From: Salinirubrum litoreum
Lineage (GTDB): Archaea > Halobacteriota > Halobacteria > Halobacteriales > Haloferacaceae
Reading direction: 5' to 3'
Assembly: GCF_020567425.1 (NCBI RefSeq)
Contig: NZ_JAJCVJ010000002.1
Span: 1,219,068-1,283,067, forward strand
Length of the DNA: 64,000 nt
Shown here: positions 45,243-55,450 of the stretch, piece by piece
How the letters are laid out: every line of letters begins with the position of its first letter
Numbering within the stretch: the stretch's first letter is position 1
Position numbers and translations under genes: made by a program
The notes under the pieces: generated by a model
Databases searched by the model: none
Told to the model about the DNA's origin: nothing
The model's input: the letters and a program-made list of their open reading frames with translations, nothing else

Positions 45243-45463
45243 ACCTCACACCCGACTCCGGCTCCGGGCCGAACTCCGACCGCGACGCGTCCCTCGCGTT
45301 CCTCGGCGACAGCGACGGCCCGGTCATCGAGATCACCCCCGGAAACTCGATCACGGTTCAGGACTTCGTGGACGAGTGTCTGGCCGTGTTGTGCGGCGAG
45401 GACGAGTGTCTCCGTAGAGTCGGACCGGTTCGGGGTCTCGGTCGTCACTCGCGCAGGTCGTGA
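45239..45463 (+). CDS. Small acidic ORF at the end of the antiporter operon
   Basis: This 74-codon ORF starts with GTG overlapping the stop of the last ND subunit (GTGA), the same junction used upstream. The first 55 residues are acidic and haloarchaeal (FLGDSDGPVIEITPGNSITVQDFVDECLAVLCGEDEC). The last 15 are Arg-rich and run 19 nt into the end of the convergent TFB gene, so the true stop may have been lost. Family unknown. Confidence 0.45.
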   Translation: MNLTPDSGSGPNSDRDASLAFLGDSDGPVIEITPGNSITVQDFVDECLAVLCGEDECLRRVGPVRGLGRHSRRS

Positions 45464-46326
45464 TACGTCCCGCGAAGCGTCACGGGCGTCACGTCCGCGA
45501 CACCGGCCGCCTCGGCCTGCGTCACGCCGCCACACGAGTCGACCGTCTTCGCGGCCGTGTAGAGACACGCCGCCGCCACGCCACTCGGATTCCGACCCGA
45601 GGTCAGCCCGCGCTCCTCGGCCTCCGAGACGAACTCGCGCGCCCGGCGCTCTACGCGCGTCGAGAGGTCCAGTTTCGAGGCGTACCGCGGGAGGTACTCG
45701 GCCGGATCGATGGGACCGACCGGCAGGCCGAGTTCGCGGTTCAGCGCGTCGTAGGCGGCCTTCAGTTCCGCGGCGGTCCCACGTGAGTTCCCGGCCACCT
45801 CGTCCATCGTCCGGGAGACCGACGCGACCCGACAGGCGGCGTAGACCGTCGCGGCGGCGAAGCCCTCCAGCGAGCGCCCGCGCAGGAGGTCCTCGTTCTG
45901 GGCCGACCGGAACAGCGAACAGGCGTGATCCTGCACGCGCTCCGGGAGCGAGAGCGCGCCGACCAGTCGCTTGATCTCGGTGAAGGAGTAGACCTGATTT
46001 CGATCTTGTTTGGTCGGAATCCTCGCCCGGTTGTGTTGTCTGCGCAGGCGGGCGAACTGCCGGCGCTTCCGACCCTTCAGCTTCGTCGAGCGACCGATCT
46101 CGGTGGAGAGCCCTCGGTCGTGTCGAGACCGGGTGAGCGGCGCGCCGGTGCGTTCGGGGTTGGTGTCGTCGTCCGCGAAGGAGTGCCACTCGGGACCACG
46201 GTCGATGCGGTCCTCGGAGACCACGAGGCCGCAACTCGCACAGCAGGTCTCGTCGCCCGCGCTGTTCAGTCGTCCGTCGCACTCGGGGCAGGTCCGCGTC
46301 GCCTCTGCGGTGCGTGCCTGACTCAT
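45445..46326 (-). CDS. tfb: Transcription initiation factor IIB (TFB)
   Basis: This 293-aa protein recruits RNA polymerase to TBP-bound promoters. It has an N-terminal zinc ribbon (C13, C16, C29, C32), a B-reader/linker region (GAPLTRSRHDRGLSTEIG), and two cyclin folds (about 105-195 and 200-290), with FAAATVYAACRV and GVAAACLYTAAK as their repeat cores. Haloarchaea encode several TFBs, and this is one of that set. The start at 46326 (ATG) follows a TATA box at 26-35 nt; a GTG at 46329 is also in frame. The 3' ends of tfb and the small antiporter ORF overlap. Confidence 0.95.
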   Translation of the reverse strand: MSQARTAEATRTCPECDGRLNSAGDETCCASCGLVVSEDRIDRGPEWHSFADDDTNPERTGAPLTRSRHDRGLSTEIGRSTKLKGRKRRQFARLRRQHNRARIPTKQDRNQVYSFTEIKRLVGALSLPERVQDHACSLFRSAQNEDLLRGRSLEGFAAATVYAACRVASVSRTMDEVAGNSRGTAAELKAAYDALNRELGLPVGPIDPAEYLPRYASKLDLSTRVERRAREFVSEAEERGLTSGRNPSGVAAACLYTAAKTVDSCGGVTQAEAAGVADVTPVTLRGTYHDLRE

Positions 46327-46350
46327 CACATGCGAAGCTTCGGCCCGATG

Positions 46351-46362
46351 GATTATTTAAAG
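46351..46362 (-). promoter_or_regulatory. TATA box of tfb
   Basis: The minus strand reads CTTTAAATAATC, centred about 30 nt before the tfb start, at leaderless spacing. A perfect palindrome lies about 45-65 nt further upstream. Confidence 0.65.
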
Positions 46363-46402
46363 AGGTGCGGTGCGGGCGGAGATCCGGCCGAGGGTGGCGG
46401 AC

Positions 46403-46427
46403 GAACGTATCGGTGACCGATACGTTC
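46403..46427. promoter_or_regulatory. Perfect 11-bp-arm palindrome near tfb and island 2 edge
   Basis: The arms are GAACGTATCGG and its exact complement, separated by TGA. The palindrome stands upstream of the tfb TATA box at the point where GC content starts to drop into island 2. It could be an operator for tfb or a recombination mark. It is not followed by a T-run, so it is unlikely to be a terminator. Confidence 0.7.
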
Positions 46428-46606
46428 TGGGTGTGCTGGGGTGATGCTGTCGAGTCACTCGGGGTGATCCCGTCACTTGGAGGAGATTCAGGAATCGACA
46501 TTTGTATTAAATCCATAACATAAAATGGAGTGTCCTTCTCAGAATAAGGCACCACCTGTCAGCAAATCCAAAAAGAATATAAAGGATTGAGAAATACATT
46601 GATAAT

Positions 46607-47020
46607 ATGCGATTTGAGCCGGCAACAAAAAGAAAATTTCTGAAATTGAGCGCTCTATGCTCAATCCCGATTGTCTCTGGTTGTATTGGGCTATCGGAAA
46701 GCACAGGAATTGTTCTGAATTTAGTTAACAATGATAGTGTGAGCCACTCCTTCCAAGGAAAGCTAAAAATTAAAGAAAATAAAGAAATACTGAATTTTAA
46801 TTTGGCTGTGGGTGGTTCAGAGCCGAATACTGCTAGTAAGGCACGAATCGAACTGAAGCGCGAGATCAAGATGGATACAGAAGCACACCTAGAAATCACC
46901 ATAGATGGTAACAAACATGATTCCAAATTTTTGATCGACAGCCAGCCACAAGAATTAATATCTGTGAATGTGCTCTCAAATAAAACTGTAGAAATAAATA
47001 ATTCTGGTGCTGTATCCTAG
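46607..47020 (+). CDS. Small lipoprotein of unknown function (island 2)
   Basis: This 137-aa protein has a basic N-terminus and lipobox (TKRKFLKLSALCSIPIVSGC, Cys26). The mature part of about 110 residues is a predicted beta-sandwich-like domain (GIVLNLVNNDSVSHSFQGKLKI, HLEITIDGNKHDSKFLID), reminiscent of small haloarchaeal surface beta domains. A TATA box (GAATATAAAG, about 46576) gives leaderless spacing. Its stop overlaps the convergent gene's stop (CTAG). Confidence 0.7.
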   Translation: MRFEPATKRKFLKLSALCSIPIVSGCIGLSESTGIVLNLVNNDSVSHSFQGKLKIKENKEILNFNLAVGGSEPNTASKARIELKREIKMDTEAHLEITIDGNKHDSKFLIDSQPQELISVNVLSNKTVEINNSGAVS

Positions 47021-47766
47021 CTGATAGCCTCGTAAGAGGCAAACCCGATTACACCCGGTGCAACTGTTTTGTATCTCTCATAGTTGATACTACAACTACA
47101 GTAGGTCTGGCCGGTTTCACGGTAGAGGAACGTGTACTCAGGTTGGTACTTGATACTGTGTGTCCCATCAGCATACTCGTTTTTTACGGCACACGAAACT
47201 TGGGCACCGCGTGCTTCATCAGTTTCAAGCGGCAGATCATCGTACTCGCCAGTTACGTCGACATCCCAAGTCAGTTTGCTTGCGTTATTTTCTTGATTAA
47301 CGTACGTGTTAGAGCCGTCTCCGGAGATCAAGTAATCCCCGACAGCAAATCCGATGTCAGTATATAAGCCGCCGACGTTACTGAGAATGTCCATAGCTAG
47401 ACCTAACTCTGTATTCTCTGAGTCGTCCTCTCCGTCCTGTGGTTCAGGGAATTTAAGATAGATTTGACTGTCGTCTTCTGCGTCAGCCAGCTCAACAACA
47501 AACCTGAAATTGTGCGGCTCGGGTTGATATGTGTCGTTCTCTTGGCATACATCGATGACCAGATTCTCAGGTCGCTCTCTGAAGTGGAAGAAAAACCGCC
47601 AGATGTTACTTCCATTTTGATCGATCTGGTTCCATTCTTCTGAGGTTGATCCAGACGCGTTTACACCGTATGCTGCCGTCCAGTCCGAATCAGAAGCGCC
47701 CGAACATACGCCAGACATCGAGTCGCTCCAGTCGTACGCGTCAAGATCACCGTGGTCTTTGCTCAT
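47017..47766 (-). CDS. Unrecognised Cys-containing acidic protein (island 2)
   Basis: This 249-aa protein has no signal peptide. Residues 1-60 are Ser/Asp/Gly-rich (DAYDWSDSMSGVCSGASDSDW), and the middle is beta-rich with long acidic stretches. A Gly-rich hydrophobic segment (about 130-150, DILSNVGGLYTDIGFAVGDYLI) is followed by a C-terminal TYCSCSINYERY with paired Cys. It overlaps the upstream gene by ATGA, so the two are coupled. The content resembles secreted or toxin-like accessory proteins, but no family is recognised. Confidence 0.65.
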   Translation of the reverse strand: MSKDHGDLDAYDWSDSMSGVCSGASDSDWTAAYGVNASGSTSEEWNQIDQNGSNIWRFFFHFRERPENLVIDVCQENDTYQPEPHNFRFVVELADAEDDSQIYLKFPEPQDGEDDSENTELGLAMDILSNVGGLYTDIGFAVGDYLISGDGSNTYVNQENNASKLTWDVDVTGEYDDLPLETDEARGAQVSCAVKNEYADGTHSIKYQPEYTFLYRETGQTYCSCSINYERYKTVAPGVIGFASYEAIS

Positions 47767-48371
47767 TGTGGCACCTCCTTCTCCGCTATATCCATAAGTC
47801 GATCCAGCGACGAATCAGTAGGTAGGCCCTTTTCAGGAATTCTGAACGAGTGGGGACTTTCAGTCCACCGCTTATCCGGCTTTAGTGCTGATAATTCAGC
47901 AATAGGATTGAATTCGTCGTCAGTGGTTAGGACAAACCCGAGCTGGCCGTGTTGTGTTCCGGGTCGAGTAACTGTGCCGGAGTAATGATGGTTTCCTATC
48001 TTTACTTCCCTCATGTCGAGCTTGATCGGTAGTCCATCTTCATCTGTGAACTCAGGCCCGCCAATTAGTGCGCGTCGTCGAATTGCGGTAGAGGTTTCAT
48101 CAACGGTCTCCACCTCTTCCAGCGGCAGTGTGAAACCCGCAATTGATACCCTCCCACTCATTTCCCCGGATTCCTTCTTGATCTTCCCCGAAACCACGCC
48201 TGCTGGCTTGTGCGTAAGCGTATCATAGCTGAAGCCCCTCACCTTACCAGCGCCTTGGCTATCTGGAATAGCTTTCACGCTACTCGGAACTCCAGAGATC
48301 ACTGCACCACTCCCCAAGAGCCCTAATACGGTTCTCCTCTCTGCTTCTTTCATGTCTTTTCCAGACATCAT
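47763..48371 (-). CDS. Unrecognised protein with signal-like N-terminus (island 2)
   Basis: This 202-aa protein is started at the double ATG (MMSGKDMKEAERRTVLGLLGSGAVISGVPSSVKA). A Tat-like RR precedes a hydrophobic stretch, with a possible signal-peptidase site at VKA. The mature part has basic/polar beta segments (GVVSGKIKKESGEMSGRVSIAG, GNHHYSGTVTRPGTQHGQ). A TATA-like TTATTAC lies about 22-28 nt upstream, favouring this start over that at 48353. It is translationally coupled to the following acidic protein and may be an exported partner for it. Confidence 0.6.
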   Translation of the reverse strand: MMSGKDMKEAERRTVLGLLGSGAVISGVPSSVKAIPDSQGAGKVRGFSYDTLTHKPAGVVSGKIKKESGEMSGRVSIAGFTLPLEEVETVDETSTAIRRRALIGGPEFTDEDGLPIKLDMREVKIGNHHYSGTVTRPGTQHGQLGFVLTTDDEFNPIAELSALKPDKRWTESPHSFRIPEKGLPTDSSLDRLMDIAEKEVPQ

Positions 48372-48559
48372 TTCCAAATTTATCCACACAGTAATAAGCT
48401 ATTCTGTTGAAAATAATATATAGTATATTTAATATTTATATGAATGTTCAAATAATTGATATTTAAAATTTATTATTGGGGGAACATCATACGACTTCTG
48501 AGCTGTGACACAGGACGTCACCAAGATGTGCCAATTGTCCACATGTAGCGTATTACTAA

Positions 48560-50788
<2,229 letters not shown>

Positions 50789-50914
50789 CTCGCTCGGCGA
50801 CCCTCCACGATTCGAGACGCCGGTCCCGACGCCGAGTCGTCGTGTCTCTCGGCGCTCACCCTCCCGACGAGACGACGAAACTTTTTAATTAGATGGGGAA
50901 TCAGTTTGTCGAAA

Positions 50915-51429
50915 ATGGGTTTGTCGGAGATCGCGGCCGGCATCGAGGTCACGGCCGAACAGGACGACCGCGGCGTGGCGACCGTCGACGACACCGAGGC
51001 GTCCCTCGTGGAGCGACTCGCGGAGTACGAAGCAGCGTTACCGTGTACCGCCGAGGCGACGGCGACCGTCCTCGAGGCACACAGCGCGGGCACGAGCGTC
51101 GGCGAGAGCGCACGCGAGGCCGGCGTCGCGCCGATGACGGCCGCGAAGGCGCTCTACCGCTGTGGCGTCGCGGGCGTCTGTCCGCTCGGACCGACCGGGC
51201 GTGACATCGTCGCCGACTGGGTGGCGGGCGAGATCGCGCGCAGTACGGCACGCGAGTTGACTGAGCCTCCGAGGCCGACTTCGCGCTGACGGCGTACGTC
51301 GAGACACACGAACCGATCTCCGACCTGTCGGGTGTCGTCGACGACGCCCTCGGCCCCTCCGGCAACGCGGCGGTCGCGAAGCGGGACGAACTCGCCGAGA
51401 CGATGAGTTCGGTCGACGACCTGTTGTAG
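50915..51429 (+). pseudogene. Conserved haloarchaeal protein gene with a -1 frameshift
   Basis: From ATG 50915 (TATA-like TTTTAATT 25-32 nt upstream) the frame encodes MGLSEIAAGIEVTAEQ through GVAPMTAAKALYRCGVAGVCPLGPTG to LTEPP, then stops at 51289. A shifted frame continues with ASEADFALTAYVETHEPISD to ETMSSVDDLL and stops at 51427-51429. Both parts look coding and together give about 171 residues of a conserved haloarchaeal family. One missing base near 51260-51268 explains the break. It is either a real inactivating mutation or a sequencing error. Confidence 0.8.
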
Positions 51430-51453
51430 TCAGATCTCTGTGTCAACGACGAC

Positions 51454-52602
51454 TCAGACGCGGTTCACGTCGAAGATCGACACGTCGTGGTCGGTCTCGC
51501 CGGTCTCGGCGTAGTCCGCCAGCACCTCGCCGATCACGCTGGCGAACTTGTAGCCGTGGCCGGAGAAACCCGCCCCGACCGTGACGGCGTCGTGGGCCGC
51601 CGGTCTGCCGAGCAGGAAGTGGTCGTCACCGCTCATCGTCCACATGCACGTCGTGAGCCCCATCGTCGGCCCTGCGCCGTCGGGGAAGTAGCGCTCGACG
51701 AACCGACGGTGGAGTTCCTCCTCGACCTGCGTCGGTTCCCGGTCGGTCGCCTCCGGATCGGCCACCGGTTGCGGGTCGCCGAGGCCGACTTTGAACCCCG
51801 GCACGTCGTACTGCGGGAAGCCGTAGCCGCCGTCCGCGAGCGCACTCTCGCCGTCTGCACTCCCGTCCCGCAGGACGAAGACGGGGAAGGTCTCGGGGGT
51901 GAACAGTTCGGGTCGGTCGGGCTGGAACCACGCCATCACCGCCCGGACCGGCACCGTCTCCGCGGCGAGGTCGGGAAACAACTCGCGCGTCCACGGCCCG
52001 GCGGTCAGGACGAGTTCGTCCGCCTCGTACCGCCCCTTGTCGGTCTGCACGCGAACTCCCTCGCTCGTCTCCGACCACTCCAGCACGCGCTCTCTGGCCC
52101 GGATCGTCGCGCCCGCCGCGTGGGCCGCCTCGACGTGCGCGACGGTACACTGTTCGCAGGCGAGGAAGCCGCCCTCGGACTGGTAGACCGCCTCGAAGTC
52201 GTCGGGGATGTCGTAGGCCGGGAACCGCTCGCCGAGTTCGGCCGCGTCGAGCGTCTCGTAGGGGACCTCGTGGGCGTCACACGCCTCTCGGGCGTCGGCG
52301 ACGAGGCCGGACTCGGGTGCCCCGGCGTGGACCGACCCGGTGACGTGGAGCAGGTCGCGGCCGGTCTCGCGTTCGAGGTCGCGCCAGAGGTCGTAGGCCC
52401 GGTCCACGAGGGGGACGTAGTCGGCTCCCTCGTGCTGGACGCGCCGGACGATGCGGGTGCTCCCGTGTGAGGACCCGCGGGCGTGCGGGACGTCGAAACG
52501 CTCGAGACCCAGTACGTCCAGCCCTCGGTCGGCGAGGTGATACGTCGCCGCACTGCCGACGCCACCGACACCGACGACGATGGCGTCGTAGCTCTCTGTC
52601 AT
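51454..52602 (-). CDS. solA: FAD-dependent amine oxidase, N-methyltryptophan/sarcosine oxidase type
   Basis: This 382-aa flavoenzyme starts with the dinucleotide-binding motif VVGVGGVGSAATYHLADRG (the first Gly of GxGxxG conserved) and the family motif HARGSSHGSTRIVRR near residue 40, where SolA/MTOX bind FAD. C-terminal GAGFSGHGYKFASVIGEVLADYA completes the FAD site and carries the region before the usual covalent Cys. C319 or C320-type Cys is represented by the TTCMW segment. It oxidises an N-methyl amino acid or similar amine; the exact substrate is uncertain. Confidence 0.87.
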   Translation of the reverse strand: MTESYDAIVVGVGGVGSAATYHLADRGLDVLGLERFDVPHARGSSHGSTRIVRRVQHEGADYVPLVDRAYDLWRDLERETGRDLLHVTGSVHAGAPESGLVADAREACDAHEVPYETLDAAELGERFPAYDIPDDFEAVYQSEGGFLACEQCTVAHVEAAHAAGATIRARERVLEWSETSEGVRVQTDKGRYEADELVLTAGPWTRELFPDLAAETVPVRAVMAWFQPDRPELFTPETFPVFVLRDGSADGESALADGGYGFPQYDVPGFKVGLGDPQPVADPEATDREPTQVEEELHRRFVERYFPDGAGPTMGLTTCMWTMSGDDHFLLGRPAAHDAVTVGAGFSGHGYKFASVIGEVLADYAETGETDHDVSIFDVNRV

Positions 52603-52660
52603 GGGCCGACCACGGTGTCGCGGGTGGTATAGCTTCGGTCGGTCGGCCGCTGGGTGGTCA

Positions 52661-52730
52661 GTGCTCGATAGTCGGTGCTCGATAGTCGACGCTCGTTAGT
52701 CGACGCTCGATAGTCGGTGTCCGGCGGTCG
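52661..52730. repeat. 14-nt tandem repeat, five copies
   Basis: Units at 52661, 52675, 52689, 52703 and 52717 follow the pattern RYGCTCGATAGTCG with small changes. The fifth is degenerate (GTGTCCGGCGGTCG). It lies between the starts of the amine oxidase and the end of the MinD-like gene, outside any credible ORF. Confidence 0.85.
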
Positions 52731-52745
52731 GTGACGTCCCGACCC

Positions 52746-53603
52746 TCACCCGGACAGCAACCCGTCGAAGCGGCCGGACTCCGCGTCCTCGGACACCGTC
52801 ACGTCGGCGTCCAGTAGTTCACCCGCGAGGGCCGCGACCGCCGGGCGCAGTGTCGCCTCCTCGGTCGCCACCGAGGGTGCGTCGGCCAGCGCGGTCGTCG
52901 GGGACTGCGGGACCGTCACGCCGGCGTCTACCGCGTCGGGCGCAGGGTCCGGCGTCGCTCCCTCGTTGGCGACCACCAGGTCGGACTCGACACCGACGTC
53001 GGCGAGTCTGGCGTCGACGCTGGCGACCGCGTCTGCACCACGGGTCGTCGCGGGTGCGACGACGCCGACGCGATCCACCGCGTTCACCGCGCTCACGGAC
53101 TGGTTCGCGGCGACCGGCGGCGTGTCACAGAGCACGTAGTCGAACCCGTCTGCGGCGTCCGCGAGCACCGTCTCGAACCGGCGTGCCGCGGCGGCGGTCT
53201 TCGCCTCGGCGAGACGCGTGAACGGTGCCGACGTGGGGTAGCAGGTGACACGTCCGTCCCGTCCATCCCTTTCGACGTGTCGGTCGCCCCGGTCGCGTCC
53301 ATCGCGGTCGGCTTCGGTGTCAGAATCGGTCTCTGCGTCGGGGTCGGATCCTCCCCCCGCCACCGCGACCGGCAGTTCGACACCCGCCTCGGCGAGTGTC
53401 GCTTGCTCGGTGAGGACGCCGGTGAGGTCCGGGTCGAGTGACCCGGCGAGTGCGTCACCGAGTCCCTGTGTGGCGAACGCGGCGTCGAAGACCGCGACAG
53501 CCTCGCCCTCGCGTGCGAGGAGTGCGGCGGTCTCGAGCGTGAGTCGTGTCGTGCCGGCACCGCCGGTCGCACCGACGAGTGCGGCGGTCGTCGTGTCGGC
53601 CAT
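52746..53603 (-). CDS. MinD/ParA-like protein lacking the Walker A lysine
   Basis: This 285-aa protein has the overall SIMIBI fold: a P-loop-like ALVGATGGAGTTRLTLETAALLA at the N-terminus, FDYVLCDTPPVAANQ as switch II/Walker B, and VVANEG as a nucleotide-base strand. The deviant Walker A of MinD/ParA is KGGxGKT; here both lysines are replaced (GATGGAGTT), so ATP hydrolysis may be lost or altered. An acidic loop (about 85-115) is inserted. A TATA box (AGTTTAAACC) is 24-33 nt upstream. Role unknown. Confidence 0.78.
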   Translation of the reverse strand: MADTTTAALVGATGGAGTTRLTLETAALLAREGEAVAVFDAAFATQGLGDALAGSLDPDLTGVLTEQATLAEAGVELPVAVAGGGSDPDAETDSDTEADRDGRDRGDRHVERDGRDGRVTCYPTSAPFTRLAEAKTAAAARRFETVLADAADGFDYVLCDTPPVAANQSVSAVNAVDRVGVVAPATTRGADAVASVDARLADVGVESDLVVANEGATPDPAPDAVDAGVTVPQSPTTALADAPSVATEEATLRPAVAALAGELLDADVTVSEDAESGRFDGLLSG

Positions 53604-53626
53604 GGGGGACGTTCTGACGGTTCTCC

Positions 53627-53636
53627 GGTTTAAACT
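53627..53636 (-). promoter_or_regulatory. TATA box of the MinD-like gene
   Basis: The minus strand reads AGTTTAAACC, 24-33 nt before the ATG at 53603, fitting a leaderless promoter. Confidence 0.55.
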
Positions 53637-53702
53637 TCGTGGAGTCGGGCGGGAATCTATCGCCGGTCGAACCGACTCCCGTGGCGTCGTGACGGGTCGT
53701 GC

Positions 53703-54155
53703 TCAGTCCGACGCCCGAATGCCGTCGGCGACGTCGTCCAACTCGGCGTCCGACAGGTCGGGGCGACTCCCGGCGGCGACGTGGATCGGTCCGCCGCCGT
53801 CACCCTCGAACCGGGGGATCACGTGCCCGTGGACGTGCGGCACCTCCTGCCCGGCCGCCGTGCCGTTGTTGAACCCGACGGTACTGGCGTCGGCGTCCAC
53901 GGCCGACTCGATCCGGGGGACGAGTTCGTGGAGCGCCGCGAACACGTCCCGCGCGACGTCTGCGGGCATGTCGCCGATGGTCTCGTGGTGCGTCTTCGGG
54001 ACGACCAGCGTGTGCCCCGGCGCGAGGGGGTTCGCGTCGAGAAACGCCACCGTGGTCTCGGTCTCGTGGACGATACGCCCCGGGATCTCGCCCGCGACGA
54101 TCTGACAGAAGATACAGTCGTCGGTCACGTCGGGAGCGTCGGTCGGTGAGGTCAA
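53703..54155 (-). CDS. HIT-family hydrolase
   Basis: This 150-aa protein has the histidine triad PHVHGHVIPR near its C-terminus and the N-terminal CIFCQIVAGEIPGRIVHE with a CxxC pair, typical of the Hint branch. It hydrolyses nucleoside phosphoramidates or related adenylates. VVPKTHHETIGDM is the conserved middle block. An acidic tail follows. It is monocistronic by spacing (about 70 nt to the next gene on the same strand). Confidence 0.93.
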   Translation of the reverse strand: MTSPTDAPDVTDDCIFCQIVAGEIPGRIVHETETTVAFLDANPLAPGHTLVVPKTHHETIGDMPADVARDVFAALHELVPRIESAVDADASTVGFNNGTAAGQEVPHVHGHVIPRFEGDGGGPIHVAAGSRPDLSDAELDDVADGIRASD

Positions 54156-54223
54156 GAAGGTTTCCGCACTCTCGCAGGGGCCACGAGAGTTCGGTGCTGT
54201 CGGTGACTCTCACGCTCCGACCG

Positions 54224-55330
54224 TCACGACTCGCGCAGTCGGTCGATCCGGTCGCCGGTGGGCGGTGTGAACCCGAGACGTCCTGCGAGTCCACCGCGAG
54301 ACGGGTCGCTGTCGTGGAGGGCCGCGACACGTTCCAGCGTCTCGGCGAGCGTCTCGTCGCCGACCCGCGTGGCCGTCGCCGCGTCGGCACGCACCGCCTG
54401 TCGGCGGGTCAGGACACCGAGTGCGACGATGCCGAGCAGCGTGGCGACCACACCGGGGAGCGTCGGCACTGGACCCGCGCCGATCAGCAGGACCGCCGCG
54501 ATGAGGCCGAACGCGCCGACCTGCCGGAGTTCGAGCGTCCGGTGGCGGGCCTGCTCGGTCCGGAGTGTGAGCAGTGCCGTCAGTTCCCGATCGTCGAGGG
54601 CGTCGAGGGCGTAGTCGGACAGGAGCAGTCGTTGCCAGCGACCGTACCCCCGCAGGTGGACCTCGACGGTCTCTGTGGCGTCGGAGGGCAGTATCCGGGT
54701 CGGGGCGTCGATACCGGCGGTCGCGGCGAGGTCTGCGAGTCGTCGACGCTCGGCGTCGGTAGGGGCACGCGTCCGGCGTGTGCCGGCGATCACTACTGGA
54801 CTGGCGACCGTGGCGAGCAGAAAGACGACGAGGAGGGCGGCGACAGCGAGCAGTGCCGACCCGCCGGACAGCGGCGCGGTGGTGACCGGGAGTACGACCG
54901 CGACCACCGCGAACAGCACCGCGAGGTAGCGCCCGAAGGTGCGCGTCGCCCGGAGCAGTCCGGTGTCGAGGTCGCGGATCTCGCGGATCGCCGGCAGTGT
55001 GCCGGCGTAGGCGACCAGACAGACGACCCAGACGCCGACCAGCGAGACGGCGGTTCCGGCGACGGTGCCGACGACCGACTCGGCGAGCGTGGGGGCGACG
55101 CGAGCGACCAGTGCACGGCCGGTCTCGCCGCCACCGACGACCCACAGCAGGCCGAACGAGCCGAGACCGACCGGGAACAGCCCCACGAGGAGGAGTCGTC
55201 GGAGCCAGCGAACCGGGTCGTCGGTGCGGGCGAGGAGTCGACCGGCGAGCCAGAACGTCGGACCGGCGACGACCGTGAGGACGGCGGTGGTGAGCAGGAC
55301 GGCGAGGACGGTGATCGCGGAGAGGGCCAT
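54224..55330 (-). CDS. M48-peptidase-like membrane protein without HExxH
   Basis: This protein of about 368 aa is started at MALSAITVLAVLLTTAV. It has N-terminal helices (about 5-28, 45-65, 80-110, 130-185), a soluble region and further helices near 285-325, as in HtpX/M48 peptidases. Where HtpX-type enzymes have the zinc helix after a SDxxLDxLDDxEL block, this one reads SDYALDALDDRELTALLTLRTEQARHR: the HExxH is absent. It is probably a non-catalytic homologue. The open frame continues upstream, but those residues lack coding character. Confidence 0.7.
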   Translation of the reverse strand: MALSAITVLAVLLTTAVLTVVAGPTFWLAGRLLARTDDPVRWLRRLLLVGLFPVGLGSFGLLWVVGGGETGRALVARVAPTLAESVVGTVAGTAVSLVGVWVVCLVAYAGTLPAIREIRDLDTGLLRATRTFGRYLAVLFAVVAVVLPVTTAPLSGGSALLAVAALLVVFLLATVASPVVIAGTRRTRAPTDAERRRLADLAATAGIDAPTRILPSDATETVEVHLRGYGRWQRLLLSDYALDALDDRELTALLTLRTEQARHRTLELRQVGAFGLIAAVLLIGAGPVPTLPGVVATLLGIVALGVLTRRQAVRADAATATRVGDETLAETLERVAALHDSDPSRGGLAGRLGFTPPTGDRIDRLRES

Positions 55331-55450
55331 ACCGGTGTCGGACACGCCCGACAGGAAACGGTTTCGGTGGGGTGCCGCCCCGGCGGTGCTGGCTCTCAGC
55401 CGGTGAGAACCGGCAAACACTGCTATCGCCTCTGCCGGCGTAGTTCGGGT

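Noticed and set aside
46403-46427. The palindrome as an intrinsic terminator.
   Set aside because: There is no T-run on either side and no gene ends there; it lies upstream of the tfb promoter.
54146-55450. A long upstream extension of the PPOX-like protein on the plus strand.
   Set aside because: The extension is antisense to the M48-like gene and Arg/Asp-rich; the ATG at 55451 gives the normal family N-terminus.
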